The notes beneath the pieces were generated by a model, which made no database searches, had not been told where the DNA came from, and saw only the letters and a list, made by a program, of their open reading frames with translations. A program made the translations under genes and the position numbers. Positions 55,919 through 63,993 of a stretch of 64,000 bases of DNA are shown here, one piece after another. The stretch comes from Paenibacillus swuensis (GTDB lineage Bacteria > Bacillota > Bacilli > Paenibacillales > DY6). Position 1 is the first letter of the stretch. Each line of letters begins with the position of its first letter. The stretch spans positions 3,810,501 to 3,874,500 of the forward strand of contig NZ_CP011388.1 in the NCBI RefSeq assembly GCF_001644605.1, in the 5' to 3' direction.

Positions 55919-57100
55919 ATGAACGATTTGACCTGCATCATCATCGGAGGCGGCCACACAGGGCTTGGAGCGCTCAAAAAAATACAGGAAACGACCCGGA
56001 ACATGGCGAAGGAACGGCGGATTCGGATTGTTCTAATCGACAAGCAGCCCGGCCATGTGCGCAAAGTGATGTTGTTTCGGCCGGCGGCGAGTGGGGAAGA
56101 GATTGTGGTTCCCTGGTCGCATTATGGTTCAGAAGGAGTCGAATTTGTGCAAGGAACGGTTACGTCTGTGGAAAGCGGGGAGAAACGAATTCGATATACG
56201 GATGCTCAAGGAAAGGATACTCAAATTCGTTATGACCTTCTAGTCGTAGCGGTCGGCAGCATCGTTCGTCGACCGGACCCCAATCAAGGCGGTATCTCTT
56301 TGACCGACCCGCAAGCCGCGGCAGACATCCGTGAGCAGTGGCGTGGCAATTTGCGGAAGGCTGCCAGCGAGACAAATCCCGAAGAACGTAAGCGACTGAT
56401 GACCATCGCTGTTGCAGGAGCGGGGATCAGCGGCATGGAGGCTTCCGCCGAACTGGTGTTTGCCATGAGGGAAGAAGCGTTGGCGCTGGGGCTGAGCCCT
56501 TCCGCCGTATCGGTTTATTTGTTGAATGCGCAAAAGCGGCTGTTTCCGGAAGGGCCGGAGAAGATTGGACGGAAGTTGGATCAGACACTTGGCCAATGTG
56601 GCGTGACAGTACTTCACAATTGCAAGGCGATAAGGGAGAAATCAGGCGTGGTGACGTTGAATAATGGGAAACGATTGGACGCCAGCTTATGTATTTGGAC
56701 GATTGGATTGATGCCAAACCCGGCCCTTCGCGGTATGGGGTTGCCGCTTACTCCTGAAGGTCAAGTTAAGGTGGATGAATGTTATCGCGTTCAAGGGGCG
56801 CCGGGCGTGTATAGCATTGGCGACTGTACGAGGATCGTCGATCCGCGTACCGGTAAAGTGGATCAAATGACGTGCAAAGAAGGTGGGATGCAGGCGCTTC
56901 GTCTGGGGAAAATTGTGTTGGCTGATCTGGAGGGCCGTCCCGCGCCGGTTCACAAATCGATGATGGATGTATTTTGCATCGGCCTGGGGCAAGATCGCGG
57001 TTTAGTTTGGGCACGCAAATGGGGACTTGATGTCATTATAACGGGAAAGCTTGCCTGGAAAGCCAAGAAGCTGGCGTGGGATAGCGCTAGTACGCTCTGA
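55919..57100 (+). CDS. NDH-2-like FAD-dependent oxidoreductase
   Basis: A 393-residue pyridine nucleotide-disulphide family flavoprotein. The FAD-binding GGGHTGLGAL is at residues 10-19, the NAD(P)-binding VAGAGISGMEASAEL near residue 163, and the second FAD motif GVYSIGDCTRI near residue 300. No C-terminal membrane helix is clear, so assignment as type II NADH dehydrogenase rather than another reductase is tentative. AGGAG lies about 10 bases before the ATG. Codon use is slightly GC-richer than its neighbours. Confidence 0.85.
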   Translation: MNDLTCIIIGGGHTGLGALKKIQETTRNMAKERRIRIVLIDKQPGHVRKVMLFRPAASGEEIVVPWSHYGSEGVEFVQGTVTSVESGEKRIRYTDAQGKDTQIRYDLLVVAVGSIVRRPDPNQGGISLTDPQAAADIREQWRGNLRKAASETNPEERKRLMTIAVAGAGISGMEASAELVFAMREEALALGLSPSAVSVYLLNAQKRLFPEGPEKIGRKLDQTLGQCGVTVLHNCKAIREKSGVVTLNNGKRLDASLCIWTIGLMPNPALRGMGLPLTPEGQVKVDECYRVQGAPGVYSIGDCTRIVDPRTGKVDQMTCKEGGMQALRLGKIVLADLEGRPAPVHKSMMDVFCIGLGQDRGLVWARKWGLDVIITGKLAWKAKKLAWDSASTL

Positions 57101-57145
57101 TAGGAAACAAGGTGAAGGGCGAGGAATGTATGACCATGCCTGCTG

Positions 57146-57178
57146 AAACCGCCTACTAATAGGGCGGTTTATTTTTTG
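57146..57178 (+). terminator. Intrinsic terminator
   Basis: Stem AAACCGCC/GGGCGGTTT with loop TACTAATA and tail ATTTTTTG ends the flavoprotein gene. Confidence 0.85.
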
Positions 57179-57272
57179 CGATCTATTCCGAATTTGAAAA
57201 ATGTTACTAATTTATTGATAGATATATAGATTTCACTAAAAGGTAGGCTACCGATTTGGCGGTCTTTTATTG

Positions 57273-57400
57273 TCATCCGACAAAAAGCACGTGTCGGATG
57301 AAAACAATCTAGTCTCATAACTAATCGCATATAATGCGGTTTTTTTTACCAACCGCATTCAATACGGTTTTTTTGCTTTATAGAACTAGATTGTCTTCTT
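57273..57400 (+). repeat. Hairpin repeat element, copy A
   Basis: A divergent copy of the element at 60.2 and 62.1 kb. First comes TCATCCGAC/GTCGGATGA (57273-57301). Then outer arms ACAATCTAGT (57304-57313) and ACTAGATTGT (57385-57394) enclose two small hairpins, CGCAT/ATGCG and AACCG/CGGTT, each followed by seven or eight T. The arms differ in sequence from the other copies but still pair. Confidence 0.65.
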
Positions 57401-57472
57401 TGGGAATCCATTATATGGATCAGGAATTGGCTACTTCACGGAATACAACAAATGTGGTCAGTTGAATAGCTT

Positions 57473-58321
57473 TCATCGAATTGTCCTCCCTGCAAGATCA
57501 GATTGATTACCTGTATTCTTATACTTATTATTGCCGGAATCTACGCGTGGACGAAGCATGCCTCCAACAAGTCGAAGAGCTTGTTTGCGTGTAATGAATC
57601 TCGATAACTGTGCCCTGATATAATTCTGCACACCCGGAACGACGTAAGTTCTCCCTTCCTTCAACGCACGAAGTGCAACCTCTACAACTCTTTCCGGCGC
57701 ATCTTTCTTTCCAACAGAGGCTTCTTCCGTTCCTACAACATTAAAGAAGCTGGTGTCCGTCGAACCTGGACAAAGTGCGAAAAATTGGATACCTCTGGAG
57801 CGGTTTTCCCACCATAACGCTTGAGTAAACGACAGGACGAAAGCTTTTGTAGCCCCATATACAGCCATATAGGGAAGCGGTTGAAATCCGGCGGTTGAAG
57901 CAACATTGATAACTGCACCTGAGTTTTTACGCAACATATCCGGTAAGAACAAGTGCGTCATATCTACAACAGCGGCGACATTGAGCATAACCTCTTCATG
58001 TTGACGCTCACCTGACACTTGTTCAAAAAAGCCATGTGTAGCAAAGCCTGCATTATTGACCAACAGTTCGATATCCACTTTAAAACATTGACATTGCTGA
58101 TATAACTCGCTGGGCGCGCCTTCTTTTGAGAGATCCATACAAATAACCTTAGCTTTGATGCCATACATCTTTGTGAGCACTGATGCCAGGTTCTCAAGCT
58201 TGCCCTCCGATCGGGCCACGAGCACCAAATGGCTGCCTTGTTTGGCCAGTTGTCTCGCGAATTGCTCTCCAATACCGGAAGAAGCTCCCGTAACGAGTGC
58301 CCATTTTCCTCGAAATGACAT
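57473..58321 (-). CDS. Short-chain dehydrogenase/reductase
   Basis: A 282-residue SDR enzyme of the DltE/YqjQ-like type: cofactor motif TGASSGIGEQFARQLA at residues 12-27, NNAG near residue 89, catalytic Ser in VASTAGF and YGATK for the Tyr-x-x-x-Lys pair. The substrate is unknown. AAAGGAGAG lies 9 bases before the ATG. It is divergent from a TetR regulator, which probably represses it. Confidence 0.92.
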   Translation of the reverse strand: MSFRGKWALVTGASSGIGEQFARQLAKQGSHLVLVARSEGKLENLASVLTKMYGIKAKVICMDLSKEGAPSELYQQCQCFKVDIELLVNNAGFATHGFFEQVSGERQHEEVMLNVAAVVDMTHLFLPDMLRKNSGAVINVASTAGFQPLPYMAVYGATKAFVLSFTQALWWENRSRGIQFFALCPGSTDTSFFNVVGTEEASVGKKDAPERVVEVALRALKEGRTYVVPGVQNYIRAQLSRFITRKQALRLVGGMLRPRVDSGNNKYKNTGNQSDLAGRTIR

Positions 58322-58507
58322 TGTGTCACTCTCCTTTTAGATACTTCGTTATGATAGTATAGAATAATCGTTACCCTACATTCCAAATTAGTTCTCAATT
58401 GACTGGAAATTAAGAGTTATCCGTCATTTGGTAACACTGTTTCTTATCAGTTTCATTGTAACCACATATTTTAGAAAGTCAATACGTTTTGGAACATCCA
58501 TGTCTCA

Positions 58508-58567
58508 TTGACAACTATCTAATCACTGTATAAAATTCTTTGTAAGCAAACCAGAAACATTGTTTCT
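58508..58567 (+). promoter_or_regulatory. tetR promoter and palindromic operator
   Basis: TTGACA (58508-58513) and TAAAAT (58531-58536) are 17 bases apart. Just past the expected start is a perfect 15-bp palindrome, AGAAACA T TGTTTCT (58553-58567). A related half-site TGTTTCT occurs at about 58439 on the SDR side. It is a likely autoregulatory site. Confidence 0.55.
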
Positions 58568-58599
58568 TTACGAAAACATGATAAACGTAGGTGATGATT

Positions 58600-59259
58600 A
58601 TGAGCAACCAGGATAACTCCGTTAATACGAATACACGAGTGTTGAAAACCTATCAAGAGGCTCGCTTACAAAATATCGAAAATCTCCGCAAGCTCGTTGT
58701 TGATGCTGCAGCCACGCTCTTGCAAGAAGAGGGACCGGAAGCCGTTACGGTGCGTAAAGTTGCGCAGAAAATGGATTGCTCGACAAAAATCATTTATAGC
58801 TTATTTGTTAATAAAGAAGGTTTGGCTCAGCAGTTGTATCTGGAAGGTTGTAAGCTTCTCGCTAACGAATTTGAGGGGACGCCGCAAGTTGCTGATCCGG
58901 TGCAGCATTTGCTGAATTTAGGGGAAACCTTTTGGCAATTTGGGCAGCATTACTCCAGCTATTATAAGCTGATGTTCGGAGGAGCCTTCGCAGATTTCAA
59001 ACCGGACGAAGAAAGTTTGCAGGGCACTGTAACAGCCATGCGGCAATTATTGACCTTGATTGGCAATGCACAAGAGCAAGGACGGATTCCCGGACAGTAC
59101 GACACGGAATCTATTGTACGAGTAATCTGGGCGTCGCTCCACGGCGTTATTCATCTCTATATGGGTGGACACTTGGGAGATGTACAATTGGCTCATGACG
59201 TATACAGGAAGACTCTGTCCACGATAGTCAGTTCGTTATTCCCAGATCACACCGCCTAG
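58600..59259 (+). CDS. TetR-family regulator
   Basis: A 219-residue TetR protein: N-terminal helix-turn-helix (VTVRKVAQKMDCSTKIIYSLF, about residues 48-68) and a C-terminal all-helical ligand domain of the WHG type (ending near VIWASLHGVIHLYMGGHLG). It is divergent from the SDR gene, and its promoter has a palindrome. ATG 58600 follows AGGTGA by 5 bases. Confidence 0.9.
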   Translation: MSNQDNSVNTNTRVLKTYQEARLQNIENLRKLVVDAAATLLQEEGPEAVTVRKVAQKMDCSTKIIYSLFVNKEGLAQQLYLEGCKLLANEFEGTPQVADPVQHLLNLGETFWQFGQHYSSYYKLMFGGAFADFKPDEESLQGTVTAMRQLLTLIGNAQEQGRIPGQYDTESIVRVIWASLHGVIHLYMGGHLGDVQLAHDVYRKTLSTIVSSLFPDHTA

Positions 59260-59386
59260 AGGAAAGAGGATTGTGTTCAGTGACAACAAAGTCCCCATTA
59301 GAGAAAGTTTGATTTGTAGGCTTTTTTTAGTTTTACAGCATTACTGGAGCAAGCGCTATAATGGGTATAGAGGGGGAGAAATGGTT

Positions 59387-60166
59387 ATGAAGAGTAAGCT
59401 CGGGCTTGGAGGTCATTCCTTCTATTCGTCCCTAGCGAATGAACCTGTTCCAAGCGAGCAGGAGCAGCTCAACATTGTTCAAGCTTGCTTGGATTCAGGT
59501 GTGGACTGGTTCGACACGACCTATGCACCGGAGAGGATCGCCCTTGGCCGCTGTCTGCAGAAGCTTGGCCGCCGTGAGGAAGCTCGAGTGGCGGTATGGA
59601 ACTTCTTCACGGATTCAACTGGTCAGAGTGAGACTCCTGCCTTCGTCAGGCTGGAGGAGCATCACCTAGCTGTTATGCTGGAAGAGCTGAAGACGGACTA
59701 TGTGGATCTGCTTGTTGTACATGCACATGGCGATCGAGAAGGACTTAAGAGAGAACTAGCTCTAGCTGAATCATGGCTTCGCCGTGGTCAGATTAAGGGC
59801 ATTGGTATTGGTATGTGTCGTGAGGAGCATCTGAAGGAGTTGTCACCTGATTCTCATGTGACAACTGTATTTGCGCCATGCAATTACTTTCATCAAGAAT
59901 CACTTTCTCTATTCGAAGAAGCTAAGCGTAGAGGCATTGGAACTTTCGCCTTATCTCCATTCCAGCGGGGCTGGAAGCTGGAGCAGAACGGTTCTGAACC
60001 AGCTAAGACATCTGAGCTGCTGCTTCGATGGCTCACGAGCCAGCCTCATGTGGATCAAGTTATTGTGTCCATGCGTCGTACAGAGTGGATCGATACCAAT
60101 CGAAGAGCCGAGCAGCAAGGGCCTCTAACAGAGGAACAATTAGCCGTTTTGCAAGGCTGGCAATGA
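59387..60166 (+). CDS. Aldo/keto reductase family protein
   Basis: A 259-residue aldo/keto reductase-like barrel: WFDTTYAPERIALGRCL holds the Asp and Tyr, and YVDLLVVHAHG the His. The usual lysine motif (ATK) is replaced by VAVWNF, so activity is uncertain. It is shorter than typical members. ATG 59387 lies 8 bases after AGGGGGAG; the frame runs open for 38 codons upstream without support. The repeat element copy B follows. Confidence 0.8.
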   Translation: MKSKLGLGGHSFYSSLANEPVPSEQEQLNIVQACLDSGVDWFDTTYAPERIALGRCLQKLGRREEARVAVWNFFTDSTGQSETPAFVRLEEHHLAVMLEELKTDYVDLLVVHAHGDREGLKRELALAESWLRRGQIKGIGIGMCREEHLKELSPDSHVTTVFAPCNYFHQESLSLFEEAKRRGIGTFALSPFQRGWKLEQNGSEPAKTSELLLRWLTSQPHVDQVIVSMRRTEWIDTNRRAEQQGPLTEEQLAVLQGWQ

Positions 60167-60215
60167 TGAAGCAGACAGTCGAACTTCAGATTGGCTGTCT
60201 TTATTTATGGTGGGA

Positions 60216-60396
60216 TGTCGAGTGACAACAATATGGTCTCATAACTAACCGCATATACTGCGGTTTTTTTGTTTTAAGTATTCTAATTGTTGTCAAAAAA
60301 AATGACAACAATTAAGTCCCTTTTCCGAAAAGCACTGGTGAGCACTATTTATTAAACCTTGTGGTCAAAATGTATGTGCTTGGATATGAACCGTAT
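60216..60396 (+). repeat. Hairpin repeat element, copy B
   Basis: Arms TGACAACAAT (60223-60232), ATTGTTGTCA (60286-60295) and TGACAACAAT (60303-60312) allow two mutually exclusive hairpins; the first encloses a terminator-like CCGCATATACTGCGG plus seven T. A tail with GTGAGCACTATT, AACCTTGTGGTCAAAATGTA and TGGATATGAACCGTA is shared with copy C at 62.1 kb. No transposase gene is present. Confidence 0.75.
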
Positions 60397-60401
60397 CAAC
60401 T

Positions 60402-60606
60402 ATGAGCAACTTACGAGATAAATTTAATACGCTGTTTTCGTAAATATTGTTGCTTTCAAAGATATAATGACATTGATCGAGTCAGACAGCGCTATATGAA
60501 GCTTACCAAGCCAGAATCGGTTGATATGCTTATTCGGATGGAACAATACATCTCAGTGCAAAATCAGCATTGGCTGAATAGCGAATTCGAAATGCATATG
60601 AACTAA
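60402..60606 (+). pseudogene. Possible broken small gene
   Basis: From ATG 60402 a short frame (MSNLRDKFNTLFS) stops at 60443. A one-base shift continues in another frame to 60606 with a plausible protein-like sequence (DIDRVRQRYMKLTKPESVDM; QNQHWLNSEFEMHMN). I do not recognise it. It may be the remains of a gene carried with the repeat element. The rest up to 60700 shows nothing. Confidence 0.25.
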
Positions 60607-60706
60607 TAAACTAATGGCCGGTCATTTAGCGGTAGCCTAGGACGTTGTTTTCCAATCCATGGTTGTCGCTTTTTAGTTGTCATCATTCCAGACAGGATAC
60701 CGAATA

Positions 60707-60758
60707 TTGACAAACATCATTTGTTACACTTAACAGTACATGTAACAGTTAAGTGTAA
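60707..60758 (+). promoter_or_regulatory. MerR-like gene promoter with inverted repeat
   Basis: TTGACA (60707-60712) is followed 17 bases later by TTAACA. A perfect 11-bp inverted repeat TTACACTTAAC (60724-60734) / GTTAAGTGTAA (60748-60758) with a 13-base spacer overlaps the -10 box and the start region; it is a likely autoregulatory operator. Confidence 0.6.
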
Positions 60759-60783
60759 TTATAAAGATGGAGAGGTGAATATA

Positions 60784-61206
60784 GTGAATGTCTACACTGC
60801 TAAGCAAATAGCTGATGTATTGCAAAATGATGATTCACAAATAAACTTAAGAACCGTCAGGTACTACACACAAATTGGGATTATTCCCCCTCTTGAATTG
60901 GTTGGAAACAAAAGAATGTATACGGATATTCACCTGCACCATTTTCGCGCCATCCTCGCCTTATCAAAGAGCGGTGAAACTTTGGCTTCCGCGCAAGAAA
61001 AGTTAAAGTGTTTATCGATGGAGGACATTATCAAGATCGGTGAGAATCTGCGTATTTACCAAATCAATCAACTACTCCAGAACGAGACACATGTAGTAAA
61101 CGAAGACGTAATCATTTCCATGAGCCCGCGAATACCACAAGAGTTAAGGGCGAAAATGATTGAGACCGTTGCGCATTTACTGAAAGGGGAGGGAGTAAAT
61201 GATTAA
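60784..61206 (+). CDS. MerR-like transcriptional regulator
   Basis: A 140-residue protein with a MerR-type N-terminal DNA-binding domain (VYTAKQIADVL; LRTVRYYTQIGIIPPLELVG; MYTDIHLHHFRAILALSKSG) and a short helical C terminus. No effector-binding domain or cysteine pair is evident. GTG 60784 follows GAGGTG by 6 bases. Its stop overlaps the start of the next gene by 8 bases, so the two are translationally coupled. A strong inverted repeat covers its promoter. Confidence 0.8.
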   Translation: MNVYTAKQIADVLQNDDSQINLRTVRYYTQIGIIPPLELVGNKRMYTDIHLHHFRAILALSKSGETLASAQEKLKCLSMEDIIKIGENLRIYQINQLLQNETHVVNEDVIISMSPRIPQELRAKMIETVAHLLKGEGVND

Positions 61207-61729
61207 AGTCCTGTTAGCCAAATCAGCGATTGAAAATGAAGAGGGCATGAATCACATGTGGATTCAATTAGCATCTGCTAGAGTTGTTAAACATGCTCGT
61301 TTACAGCTCTTACTTCCAACAGGAATTTATCGACTTCGTAACCTTAATGGATACTATGAAGAACAGACGGGAGAAATATTAATCGTTAACCCCGAAATGG
61401 AAAACGATGTTGTTATTGAAATCTTCACTAGAGAGCCCATACCTTCTGGTGAGAAAACCATTTCGGTCGCTCTTTGTTACAACGATGAAAATGGAAGGTT
61501 CACTCGAATCGAGCATTTTATTCCTTTGGATGTAGTTCCCGAAGAAAAAATGGATAAAGTCGTTATTGACGATGTTGTCGTTAATAAAATAAAGGAACTA
61601 CAGCAGCATAACGAAAATTCAGCCGAAAATGAGTTCATGGATTATTCCCAAACGAAGATAATTAGGATTGACTCTAGCCAAATTTCAAAATGGGAAAAGA
61701 AATATCGGATTGAAGGGATAATTCAGTAG
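61199..61729 (+). CDS. Unknown 176-residue protein
   Basis: I do not recognise this protein. It has no signal peptide. The first two thirds look like a beta-sandwich (HARLQLLLPTGIYRLRNLNG; GEKTISVALCYNDENG) reminiscent of the C-terminal sandwich of some von Willebrand A-domain proteins, and the last third is acidic and helical. GGGAGG lies about 5 bases before the ATG. It overlaps the MerR-like gene and is followed by a truncated clpP gene. Confidence 0.7.
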   Translation: MIKVLLAKSAIENEEGMNHMWIQLASARVVKHARLQLLLPTGIYRLRNLNGYYEEQTGEILIVNPEMENDVVIEIFTREPIPSGEKTISVALCYNDENGRFTRIEHFIPLDVVPEEKMDKVVIDDVVVNKIKELQQHNENSAENEFMDYSQTKIIRIDSSQISKWEKKYRIEGIIQ

Positions 61730-61732
61730 GAG

Positions 61733-62110
61733 GTGGGCATTTACGACGCTATTAAGTATGTTAAACCAGATGTCAGCACATTGTGCATCGGGATGGCAGC
61801 TTCAATGGGAGCTTTTCTCTTATCAAGCGGTGCTAAAGGAAAAAGCTACTGCTTATCAAATAGTGAAGTTATGGTGCATCAGCCACTAGGCGGCGCACAA
61901 GGGCAAGCATCAGATATTGAAATTAGCGCCAAAAGAATCCTGAATCTACGTTCGGAAATTAAATGAACTTTTAGCAACACAAACGGGACAACCGATTGAA
62001 AAAATAGAAAGAGATACAGACCGTGATTACTTCATGTCTGCCCAAGAAGCTTTAGACTACGGCATTATTGATGCCCGTACTTTACTAAAGAATAATTTTC
62101 GGTTAGATGG
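61733..62110 (+). pseudogene. Truncated and frameshifted clpP
   Basis: From GTG 61733 the frame matches the middle of a canonical ClpP, starting inside helix B ([20 protein letters not shown]) and including the catalytic Ser (MAASMGAF) and His (MVHQPLGG). The N-terminal 75 or so residues with the oxyanion loop are missing. At about 61960 an extra A in an AAA run stops the frame; the next frame continues [20 protein letters not shown] and ends past IID, running into repeat copy C. It cannot make a working protease as read. Confidence 0.85.
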
Positions 62111-62115
62111 TAAAC

Positions 62116-62331
62116 AGCTGTCGAATGACAACAATATGGTCCCATATCCAACCGCATATAATGCGGTTTTTTTGTTTTAAGGGATCAAATTGTTGTCAAA
62201 TAAAATTGACAACAATTTGATCCCTTTTCCGATTTGTGACAACAACATGATTCCTTTTCCGAATAGCACTGTGAGCACTATTTAAACCTTGTGGTCAAAA
62301 TGTACTATTTACTATGGATATGAACCGTACT
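62116..62331 (+). repeat. Hairpin repeat element, copy C
   Basis: The longest copy. GGGATCAAATTGTTGTCA (62181-62198) is an exact complement of 62207-62224 (18-bp hairpin, 8-base loop) and also nearly pairs with 62126-62143, enclosing CCGCATATAATGCGG plus seven T. A 30-base direct repeat follows (62207-62236 and 62237-62266, each TGACAACAA...TTTTCCGA). The tail matches copy B. Repeated ends of this sort recall IS21-type transposon ends, but no transposase is present. Confidence 0.75.
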
Positions 62332-62355
62332 AAAGATGATAAATCAAGCATTAAG

Positions 62356-62411
62356 CTAACGGGCAGGAGTGCGCAATGACAACAGGTTGCCGAGAACGTC
62401 GGCAGCCTGTT
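62356..62411. repeat. Palindromic repeat with CTAACGGGCAGGA tag, copy 1
   Basis: CTAACGGGCAGGA (62356-62368) is followed 12 bases later by a 13-bp hairpin AACAGGTTGCCGA/TCGGCAGCCTGTT (62381-62411). The same tag and a related GGCTGCCG hairpin recur near 63.85 kb. This looks like an extragenic palindromic repeat family. The following 140 bases hold no gene. Confidence 0.6.
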
Positions 62412-62553
62412 AAAAGTTCAGCTAAGACAAGGATAGCGGCGAAGACTCCATTGTAATAAAATTGATCTAGCCTAGTTATGATCCAACCATACAAAAAGGG
62501 TGATGCACACATTGTTTATATAAATCAAGATTTATCGACAGGAGCTGGTAGGC

Positions 62554-63269
62554 GTGAATGTAATATCAAAAATAGAGCCTTATCTACCACCATTGAGGCT
62601 TTACTGCCGTTCACTTGCCGGCACCGATTGGGACACAGAGGATTTGGTTCAAGATGTAATAGCGAAGGTGCTGTATGCAATTATGCACTCGCCTGAGCGG
62701 CCGATTAGCCGGTCATATCTGTTTCGGATTGCAAAGAACGCGTGGATCGATCATTACCGGCAGAACGGAAGCGGCGCGGTGATTCGACATTCGACGAGGA
62801 CAATTATTTGAATGTCCCAATTATCATGAACGAGTGGTTGGCGCGTGAATTGCTGGAGCAATTAGCCGAATCGTTGAATCCCAGACAAATGGTACTTGTC
62901 ATTCTAATTGATGCATTCAAATTCAGCACAGCGGAGTCAGGGAAGCTACTAACGATGACCGAAGGCGCAGTGAAGGAAGGGCTGAAACGGGCTCGCCGGC
63001 GCTTGCACACAGTCGCCGGAGGGGATGGCTCGGACATTGTAGATTTTCGTAAACACGGTAGGCCGACTGGTGGGGAAATGACCTCTGCGTTGTTCGAGAC
63101 CTTCATAGCTGGTTTTCGAAAAGGTGACGCCAACATGATTTGTCAGGCCTACTTAAATCTGGCCGTCCAAGGCGTAACGATCGAGAATTTATCTATATGC
63201 AAAGGTAGATATTCATTCACCTTGAGAGATCCGAACGGTCATTTAATCGGTTTTTTTCAAAATATTTAG
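62554..63269 (+). pseudogene. Frameshifted sigma-70 family sigma factor
   Basis: From GTG 62554 (after AGGAGC) a sigma region 2 is encoded (WDTEDLVQDVIAKVL; YLFRIAKNAWIDHYRQ). Near 62760-62770 the frame shifts by one base, and the rest (RKRRGDSTFDEDNY, region 4 LNPRQMVLVILIDAFKFSTA, MTEGAVKEGLKRARRRL, then a 65-residue tail) lies in the next frame up to 63269. Domain order and tail match the intact sigma gene at 20826. It is either a recent pseudogene or a sequencing error. Confidence 0.82.
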
Positions 63270-63341
63270 CACTACCCGTTCCTTTTCTAATTTTTTATAC
63301 GTTTATTACTAGTGAAAAACGAATTGAAGGAGGGATACAGT

Positions 63342-63737
63342 ATGTCTGTTAAAGTGAAAAATTATGCGGTAGTCCAATTGCCGGTCCGCGATCTGGAAGC
63401 ATCCGTGAAATGGTACAAGGAGGTACTTGGCATTCCGTTCACATTTAAATACACTCCAGGCGATAAGGAGGCCTGGCTCAATGTCGGAGGAGTTGGCCTC
63501 GGACTAATCCACTGCCAGGAGGTACCAAAGTTGGATTTTGCCAATAGCCAGGGTCAGTTGCAACCAATTATCTCTTTACAGGTGGAGAACATCCACGAAG
63601 CGTACGAAGAACTAAAGAGTAAAGGGATGGAAGTAGGAGAGATGGTGTATAAGCCACAAGGCGGTTACAGCTTTACCTTCCGCGATCCGGACGGGCATTT
63701 TGGAAACCTCTGGGGCGGTTGGCCAAAGGAAAATTAA
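63342..63737 (+). CDS. VOC / glyoxalase-fold protein
   Basis: A 131-residue vicinal-oxygen-chelate protein (VVQLPVRDLEASVKWYKEVLG; GLGLIHCQEVPKLD; FTFRDPDGHFGNLWGGW). The first ligand position, usually His, is Gln in VVQLPV, as in many non-metal or altered VOC proteins. The function is unknown. ATG 63342 follows AAGGAGGG by 6 bases. It lies downstream of the broken sigma gene. Confidence 0.85.
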   Translation: MSVKVKNYAVVQLPVRDLEASVKWYKEVLGIPFTFKYTPGDKEAWLNVGGVGLGLIHCQEVPKLDFANSQGQLQPIISLQVENIHEAYEELKSKGMEVGEMVYKPQGGYSFTFRDPDGHFGNLWGGWPKEN

Positions 63738-63819
63738 TAAAGCTTGTTTCTATCGCCCAGGAAGGCGGGACTCCTTATGGATACCCTTCTCGGCTGCGTA
63801 TAGCAGCAATATATACTTT

Positions 63820-63870
63820 ACGAGGCTGCCGCGGAGAAGAACGGCAGCCTCGTTACACTAACGGGCAGGA
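63820..63870. repeat. Palindromic repeat with CTAACGGGCAGGA tag, copy 2
   Basis: A 12-bp hairpin ACGAGGCTGCCG/CGGCAGCCTCGT (63820-63853) is followed by the tag CTAACGGGCAGGA (63858-63870). The order is hairpin then tag, unlike copy 1, as if both are cut from a tandem unit. It may also act as a terminator for the VOC gene, though no T tract follows. Confidence 0.6.
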
Positions 63871-63993
63871 TAGTTAAATGATTTCGCGAATAGCTTAAGT
63901 CATGAGAATTTACGAAGTTCGCAAAAAAGACGTTATAGGAAATCAACGCAAGATCGAATAAAAGTATCTTATTCAATATAGGGGGATTATAGA

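Noticed and set aside
55919-57100. Firm assignment as respiratory NDH-2
   Set aside because: FAD and NAD motifs fit, but no C-terminal membrane-anchoring segment could be seen, so only NDH-2-like is stated.
60216-62331. Intact IS21-type insertion sequence between copies B and C
   Set aside because: The repeated ends resemble such elements, but no istA/istB-like gene lies between them; the copies are direct, not inverted.
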